Below, piece after piece: positions 6,155 through 9,384 of a DNA stretch of 9,384 nucleotides. The notes beneath the pieces were generated by a model. That model was not told the DNA's origin. It searched no databases and saw only the letters and a list, made by a program, of their open reading frames with translations. The stretch lies in contig JARXAV010000254.1 of the NCBI GenBank assembly GCA_029865665.1, positions 1 to 9,384 of the forward strand. Reading direction: 5' to 3'. Both the position numbers and the translations under genes were made by a program. The stretch comes from Flectobacillus sp. (lineage in GTDB: Bacteria; Bacteroidota; Bacteroidia; Cytophagales; Spirosomataceae). Each line of letters opens with the position of its first letter. Position 1 is the first letter of the stretch.

Positions 6155-6234
6155 AAGTAAGGGTAAGATAGCTTGGCTATCTGGCTTAGAGTCCCGCCAC
6201 TGCTCATTTAATTGAGCTTGCTTAACCCTTACTT
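6155..6234 (-). ncRNA. possible structured RNA: 80-nt multi-branched fold of unknown function
   Basis: The outer stem pairs 6155-6164 with 6225-6234 (10 bp, perfect) and can continue AAG/CTT past one bulged base. Inside are hairpins 6167-6172/6176-6181 (GATAGC/GCTATC), a short TGGC/GCCA stem at 6182-6185/6196-6199, and GCTCA/TGAGC at 6202-6206/6213-6217. Together this is a cloverleaf-like junction. It overlaps the stop codon of the 192-residue lipoprotein gene, and on that strand TTTT follows the outer stem, so it may be a 3'-UTR element or a 3'-derived small RNA. It is not a regular tRNA: the T-arm is too short and lacks TTCGA, and the D-loop lacks GG. The structure is by eye, without energy calculation. 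Confidence 0.35.
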
Positions 6235-6807
6235 AACTCTTATAGGCCTAACCCATTGATGCTGTTGCTTATCGTACACCAAAGTGCTGTCTGGCCATTC
6301 TATGTAGTGTTTCATGGAAAGGTATTTATCCAAGTTTCCATCTTTGATTAATTCTCTGAATAAAAAAGCCCCACGCTCTTGTACCTCTTCTTCTTTCAAA
6401 TGGGGTGTATTCACAATTTCTTCAAACTCTTGAGGCATCAACGAAGCGGCATCATTTTGGTCGTCAATTGCTGCTTTGAATTTAAAACGCCCTAACACAC
6501 CTCGTTTGAATACTTGACCACTCGCCACAGGACGAACCAAGAAAAAGTAATTCCAGCCGTCTTTGGCTTCGTAATAATTTTGGAAAGCAAAAGCAGGTAA
6601 TGCTTTTGTATAAAATTTACGGTATTGAGGTTGAAACTTGGTCTCCTGCGTAGCATACGTAGCAGGTACGTAGATATAGGTAATAATGTTGGTCAGCAAG
6701 GTATCTCGTTGAGACGCTGAAAGGTAATCTTCAATTTTGGTTTTATCGCCTCCACACGAAGACAATAACACAACAAGGATAGAAAGGGAAATGACTAACT
6801 GTTTCAT
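6229..6807 (-). CDS. putative lipoprotein of unknown function (192 residues)
   Basis: Secreted lipoprotein by its N-terminus: basic start, hydrophobic core and lipobox L15-S-S-C18 followed by GGD. Without an aspartate at +2 it should be sent to the outer membrane. The mature part (about 175 residues) has no family I recognise. It is rich in aromatic residues ('NIITYIYVPATYA' 40-52, 'AFAFQNYYEAKDGWNYFFLVRP' spread over 72-93), then an acidic, helical-looking half (114-150) and a basic C-terminus. It lies 98 nt after the large lipoprotein gene but behind that gene's terminator, with a near-consensus promoter box at 6834-6841, so it is probably its own transcript. Its stop codon is inside the outer stem of a large RNA fold. 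No cysteine other than the lipidated one. Envelope location is well supported; function is unknown. Confidence 0.85.
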   Translation of the reverse strand: MKQLVISLSILVVLLSSCGGDKTKIEDYLSASQRDTLLTNIITYIYVPATYATQETKFQPQYRKFYTKALPAFAFQNYYEAKDGWNYFFLVRPVASGQVFKRGVLGRFKFKAAIDDQNDAASLMPQEFEEIVNTPHLKEEEVQERGAFLFRELIKDGNLDKYLSMKHYIEWPDSTLVYDKQQHQWVRPIRVK

Positions 6808-6833
6808 ATTGGTTATTGAATGATAATCGTTAC

Positions 6834-6841
6834 TAAACTTA
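6834..6841 (-). promoter_or_regulatory. putative promoter core of the 192-residue lipoprotein gene
   Basis: Minus-strand TAAGTTTA, seven of eight positions of TAnnTTTG, 27 nt before the ATG. It lies between this gene and the upstream terminator at 6856-6888, which fits an independent transcript, but the match is imperfect and no -33 element is clear. Confidence 0.3.
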
Positions 6842-6855
6842 CTTGTTAGAAAATC

Positions 6856-6888
6856 AAACGGGAATGAACAAGATATTCATTCCCGTTT
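6856..6888 (-). terminator. terminator of the receptor-lipoprotein operon
   Basis: Perfect 13-bp stem AAACGGGAATGAA/TTCATTCCCGTTT with a 7-nt loop, beginning 17 nt after the stop of the large lipoprotein gene on the minus strand. The T-rich tail TTTGATTTTC follows on that strand. Confidence 0.85.
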
Positions 6889-6905
6889 AAAGGCTTTACT
6901 CAAAA

Positions 6906-8657
6906 TTATTTGATATAAACAACTGATTGAGGAGAGAATTCTGCCCAAGTAGCTGTCCAGTCTGTAGTAGCATCAAATGCACCTACGTACGCAGTTTTTG
7001 TGAACCAAGCTGGTAACGTAGCTGGTAACGTAGCACCTAATAAATCGGTAGCGGTTGCTGGTAAAGTGAATTTAGGACGACCTGTTGTCCAAAGAGTTGC
7101 ATCTAAACCTGTTGTAGCAGATTTAACAAGTACTTTATTTCCTGTTAAGCCAGCGAACCATTCAGAAGGTTTTTTAGTACCAATTAAGATAGCAGTCAAA
7201 GCAGCATTCTGCTCGTTATCTGAAACTGGAACACCTTTTGGATTGAATGAAACAGTACCGCCAGTACCCCAGTTGTTAGTACCCCATGAAGGAACACCTG
7301 CCAATACGATATTCTGTAAATCAATGTCTCCGTTTGCAGCGTTTGTAGCAGCACCAGCCAATTGGTTATCAACATAAACACCGTTTGGATAACCAGTAAT
7401 CACGGTATTATAAATTTTCAATTTCGTATTACGACGTAATTGAGCTCCATTTTGGAAACTAGCACTGATAGAAGTTGCAGCCTCACCTTTAGCACCGATA
7501 ATTGACATGTTAGCAAAAATTGCTGACGTGAATGGAGTCAATGAAGATCCTTTAGTGTCGTTATCAGATTCAAAACCATTTGATCCAGAAATATCTGCTT
7601 GAGAAGCACCACGGATACCAATACCAAACTGAACATAACCTGAATAACCGTTATCTGTATCGAAATCATCATCTAATCCTTTGTAAGCAATTAAGTGTTT
7701 TGCATTTACAGAACCACCAAACCATTCGAATGAATCATCTAAACCAAAAGAAGCTTGTACATAATCAATTGTTGTTCCAGAACCTACAGAACCCATTGTT
7801 AATGAGTTAATTTCTTGGTTAGGGTTAACAGGAATACCAGCAAATTCGATACGAACATATTTTAATGTACCTGAGTTATCTGCTGCATCAGAACCACCGT
7901 GGAATGCACCATAACCACCTTCTAATTCACGGCTTGCTTGTACGTCTGGTAAGTTACTTACACCTTTACCACAAAGTACAACACCACCCCAGTCTCCAGC
8001 TTCACGCTCACCTACTGCACGTTCAGATGTAAATACAATTGGGCTAGTCGCTGTACCTTCTGCGATTAATTTAGATCCTCTCTGAACAACCAATGTACCT
8101 TTTGAAGCACGCTCACCGATAACAGTTGTACCTGCTTCGATTGTTAATGTTGCAGTTTTAGTAACTGTTCCAAAAACAGATTCGTTTCCAACACGTACAA
8201 AACCTTTAAGACGGTAAATTTTGTCTTTAGTCCATTTTGTATCTACCTCAATGTTTCCAGTTACATCAACAATTGTTTTAGCAGCTACAGCAGTTACAGT
8301 AACAGTACTTGTTGTTAATGTCGAAACTTGGTTAGAATTATCTGTTACTTGGAAAGTAAAGTTAACTAGAGTTCCAGCCGTTAAGTTCTCAATTACATAG
8401 TCTTTAGAGTATTCTAAAGATGTTTGACCTGTACCAGTGATGTTATCAAAAGCAACACCATTTTTTAATACAACAACAGACTTAATTCCACCTGGAGCAC
8501 TGATTGTCGCAGTTAACTTAACTGTTGCACCTGCCAAACCTGACAATGTAGAACCTGTTGTAACAGTAGGAACTGGAGTTACAACATCATCCTTCTTACA
8601 CGATTGAAATACGGTTACCATTGATAATAGTAACACAAACATTTTTACAATTTTCAT
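6906..8657 (-). CDS. large surface lipoprotein with Ig-like and beta-helix-like regions
   Basis: Lipoprotein of 583 residues. The signal peptide ends at 'FQSC' with lipidated C20, followed by KKDDV. This fits the lipoprotein export signal (lysine then two acidic residues just after the cysteine) known in Bacteroidota, so surface display is likely. Residues about 28-125 are threonine- and valine-rich with alternating strands, like an Ig/PKD-type stalk. From about 130 the chain is glycine-, asparagine- and valine-rich with repeated short strands, suggesting a right-handed beta-helix. It contains acidic turns 'GLDDSFEWFGG' (305-315), 'GLDDDFDTDNG' (327-337) and 'NGFESDND' (360-367) that could bind calcium or ligand. 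It follows a TonB-dependent receptor gene by 57 nt and is probably its partner. No catalytic motif recognised. An in-frame 12-bp tandem repeat codes for two ATLP units near the C-terminus. Confidence 0.9.
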   Translation of the reverse strand: MKIVKMFVLLLSMVTVFQSCKKDDVVTPVPTVTTGSTLSGLAGATVKLTATISAPGGIKSVVVLKNGVAFDNITGTGQTSLEYSKDYVIENLTAGTLVNFTFQVTDNSNQVSTLTTSTVTVTAVAAKTIVDVTGNIEVDTKWTKDKIYRLKGFVRVGNESVFGTVTKTATLTIEAGTTVIGERASKGTLVVQRGSKLIAEGTATSPIVFTSERAVGEREAGDWGGVVLCGKGVSNLPDVQASRELEGGYGAFHGGSDAADNSGTLKYVRIEFAGIPVNPNQEINSLTMGSVGSGTTIDYVQASFGLDDSFEWFGGSVNAKHLIAYKGLDDDFDTDNGYSGYVQFGIGIRGASQADISGSNGFESDNDTKGSSLTPFTSAIFANMSIIGAKGEAATSISASFQNGAQLRRNTKLKIYNTVITGYPNGVYVDNQLAGAATNAANGDIDLQNIVLAGVPSWGTNNWGTGGTVSFNPKGVPVSDNEQNAALTAILIGTKKPSEWFAGLTGNKVLVKSATTGLDATLWTTGRPKFTLPATATDLLGATLPATLPAWFTKTAYVGAFDATTDWTATWAEFSPQSVVYIK

Positions 8658-8664
8658 GTCGTAA

Positions 8665-8686
8665 TTTTGATTGATTTTTGATTGAT
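8665..8686. repeat. 11-bp tandem duplication in the receptor-lipoprotein spacer
   Basis: TTTTGATTGAT occurs twice head to tail (8665-8675, 8676-8686), directly upstream of the lipoprotein ATG on the minus strand. It falls in the leader that governs translation of that gene. Confidence 0.85.
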
Positions 8687-8699
8687 TTATTATAATAAA
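8686..8699. repeat. 14-bp AT palindrome in the receptor-lipoprotein spacer
   Basis: TTTATTATAATAAA is a perfect palindrome between the receptor stop and the lipoprotein start. It consists only of A and T, so it is too weak for a terminator. It may be a coincidence of base composition or a processing or regulator site. Confidence 0.5.
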
Positions 8700-8714
8700 A
8701 GAATATTTTGAAAA

Positions 8715-9384
8715 CTATTTTTGACCAAGTGTATAAACAAGACCTAATGAATACACACTTCCTGGCGTAAATGACTGAATAGTTTGGTCTCCAAACGATG
8801 CAGATGATTCTTGGATAATTCTGTTCTTCTGATTTAGAATATCTGTGATACCACCTTTTACAATAAGGTTTTTACGCAACTCATGAGAGAATGTTAAGTC
8901 AAGCACATTACGTGGCATTTCGTACCAATCTGGATAACCCGCAGCAAAGGTGTTTCCTACTGCATAAATACGTTTTCCGATTACGTTATACAATAATGAG
9001 ATTTGTGTGTTTTTCTTTGTATCGTTATAGTTGATACCTGTGTTGATAATATAAGGAGATTGACCTTGTAAAGGACGATTATCAGACTGATCTGCCCCTA
9101 CAGTACCTAAACTTACACGGCTATAGATAAATGCACCATTGAATACTAAGTTAATTTTATTTAAAATAGCAGATGATGTTACTTTATCTAACGATTTTTT
9201 TAGTTCAATTTCGATACCTGTACTGTACGCACTCGCTGCATTACTGAATGAGATATTGTTGTTGTTACCACCAGCAAATACTACCTCAATTGGATTAGTG
9301 AACTTCTTGTAGAATAAAGCGAAAGAAACTACTTCTGAAGGAGTTGGATATAATTCATAACGTAAATCGTAGTTATCAATTTCT
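8715..9384 (-). CDS. TonB-dependent receptor, C-terminal barrel part (5' end outside window)
   Basis: Outer-membrane beta-barrel receptor that imports a ligand using TonB energy. The frame is open from the right edge to the TAG at 8717-8715, giving about 222 C-terminal residues; the TTG near 8993 is internal and not a start. Reading toward the C-terminus one finds 'NYDLRYELYPTPSE', 'FYKKFTNPIE', 'RPLQGQSPYIINTGINY', 'SLLYNVIGKRIYAVG' and 'PRNVLDLTFSHEL', the familiar last strands of Bacteroidota TonB-dependent receptors, ending in a strand 'VYSLGLVYTLGQK'. The N-terminal plug and any carboxypeptidase-like domain are outside. It is the upstream gene of an operon with the surface lipoprotein, a layout like SusC-type receptor with ligand-binding lipoprotein, though the lipoprotein is not SusD-like. 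The ligand is unknown. Confidence 0.93.
   Translation of the reverse strand, partial: EIDNYDLRYELYPTPSEVVSFALFYKKFTNPIEVVFAGGNNNNISFSNAASAYSTGIEIELKKSLDKVTSSAILNKINLVFNGAFIYSRVSLGTVGADQSDNRPLQGQSPYIINTGINYNDTKKNTQISLLYNVIGKRIYAVGNTFAAGYPDWYEMPRNVLDLTFSHELRKNLIVKGGITDILNQKNRIIQESSASFGDQTIQSFTPGSVYSLGLVYTLGQK

Noticed and set aside
6182..6200. Cobalamin-riboswitch-like string CCCGCCACTG on the plus strand
   Set aside because: The string resembles a conserved riboswitch segment, but no B12 box follows, the rest of the core is missing and there is no plus-strand gene downstream to control.
6155..6234. A normal tRNA gene on the minus strand
   Set aside because: The outer stem is too long, the D-loop lacks GG, the T-arm has a 3-5 nt loop without TTCGA, and the anticodon stem is only four pairs.
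7000..7377. 125-codon plus-strand open frame
   Set aside because: Antisense shadow of the large lipoprotein gene; composition follows from the biased codons of the real frame.

Overview
The window looks like the chromosome of a Bacteroidota bacterium, probably Cytophagales-like. It is AT-rich. It has a TonB-dependent receptor with the typical Bacteroidota C-terminal barrel motifs, lipoproteins with 'SC-KKDD' and 'SSC-GG' cleavage sites, and a DUF983 protein. It also has Bacteroidota-type promoter cores (TAnnTTTG) in place of sigma70 -10 boxes. No transposase, integrase, phage gene, CRISPR array, rRNA or canonical tRNA was seen.

Left part (1-2224): the C-terminal half of an SbtA-type sodium-dependent bicarbonate permease runs off the left edge. 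It converges, with only 27 nt between, on a LysR regulator of the CbbR/CmpR type that is a natural candidate to control it. After a 351-nt gap comes a plus-strand DUF983 zinc-ribbon membrane protein.

Middle part (2225-5751): minus-strand units. A calcineurin-like phosphoesterase related to LpxH and a GT-B glycosyltransferase of the MurG/MGDG-synthase-like class form a two-gene operon (12-nt spacer) closed by a long hairpin. This suggests envelope glycolipid or polysaccharide work. Upstream is a PhoB-type response regulator with its own terminator and promoter core but no histidine kinase beside it. Two very small open frames (25 and 42 codons, one of them a membrane peptide) precede it behind another promoter core.

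The 5752-6234 interval has no recognisable gene but is rich in structure: an AT-rich inverted repeat, a strong terminator, two further hairpins and an 80-nt multi-branched fold that overlaps the stop codon of the next gene. It is the most unexplained part of the window and may be a structured 3' UTR, a small RNA or an intergenic repeat.

Right part (6229-9384): minus-strand outer-membrane genes. A TonB-dependent receptor (5' part outside the window) is followed after 57 nt by a large lipoprotein with an Ig-like and a beta-helix-like region and a surface-export signal. The pair ends at a 13-bp hairpin terminator. A separate 192-residue lipoprotein of unknown function follows. The receptor and large lipoprotein probably act together in binding and importing an unidentified substrate.
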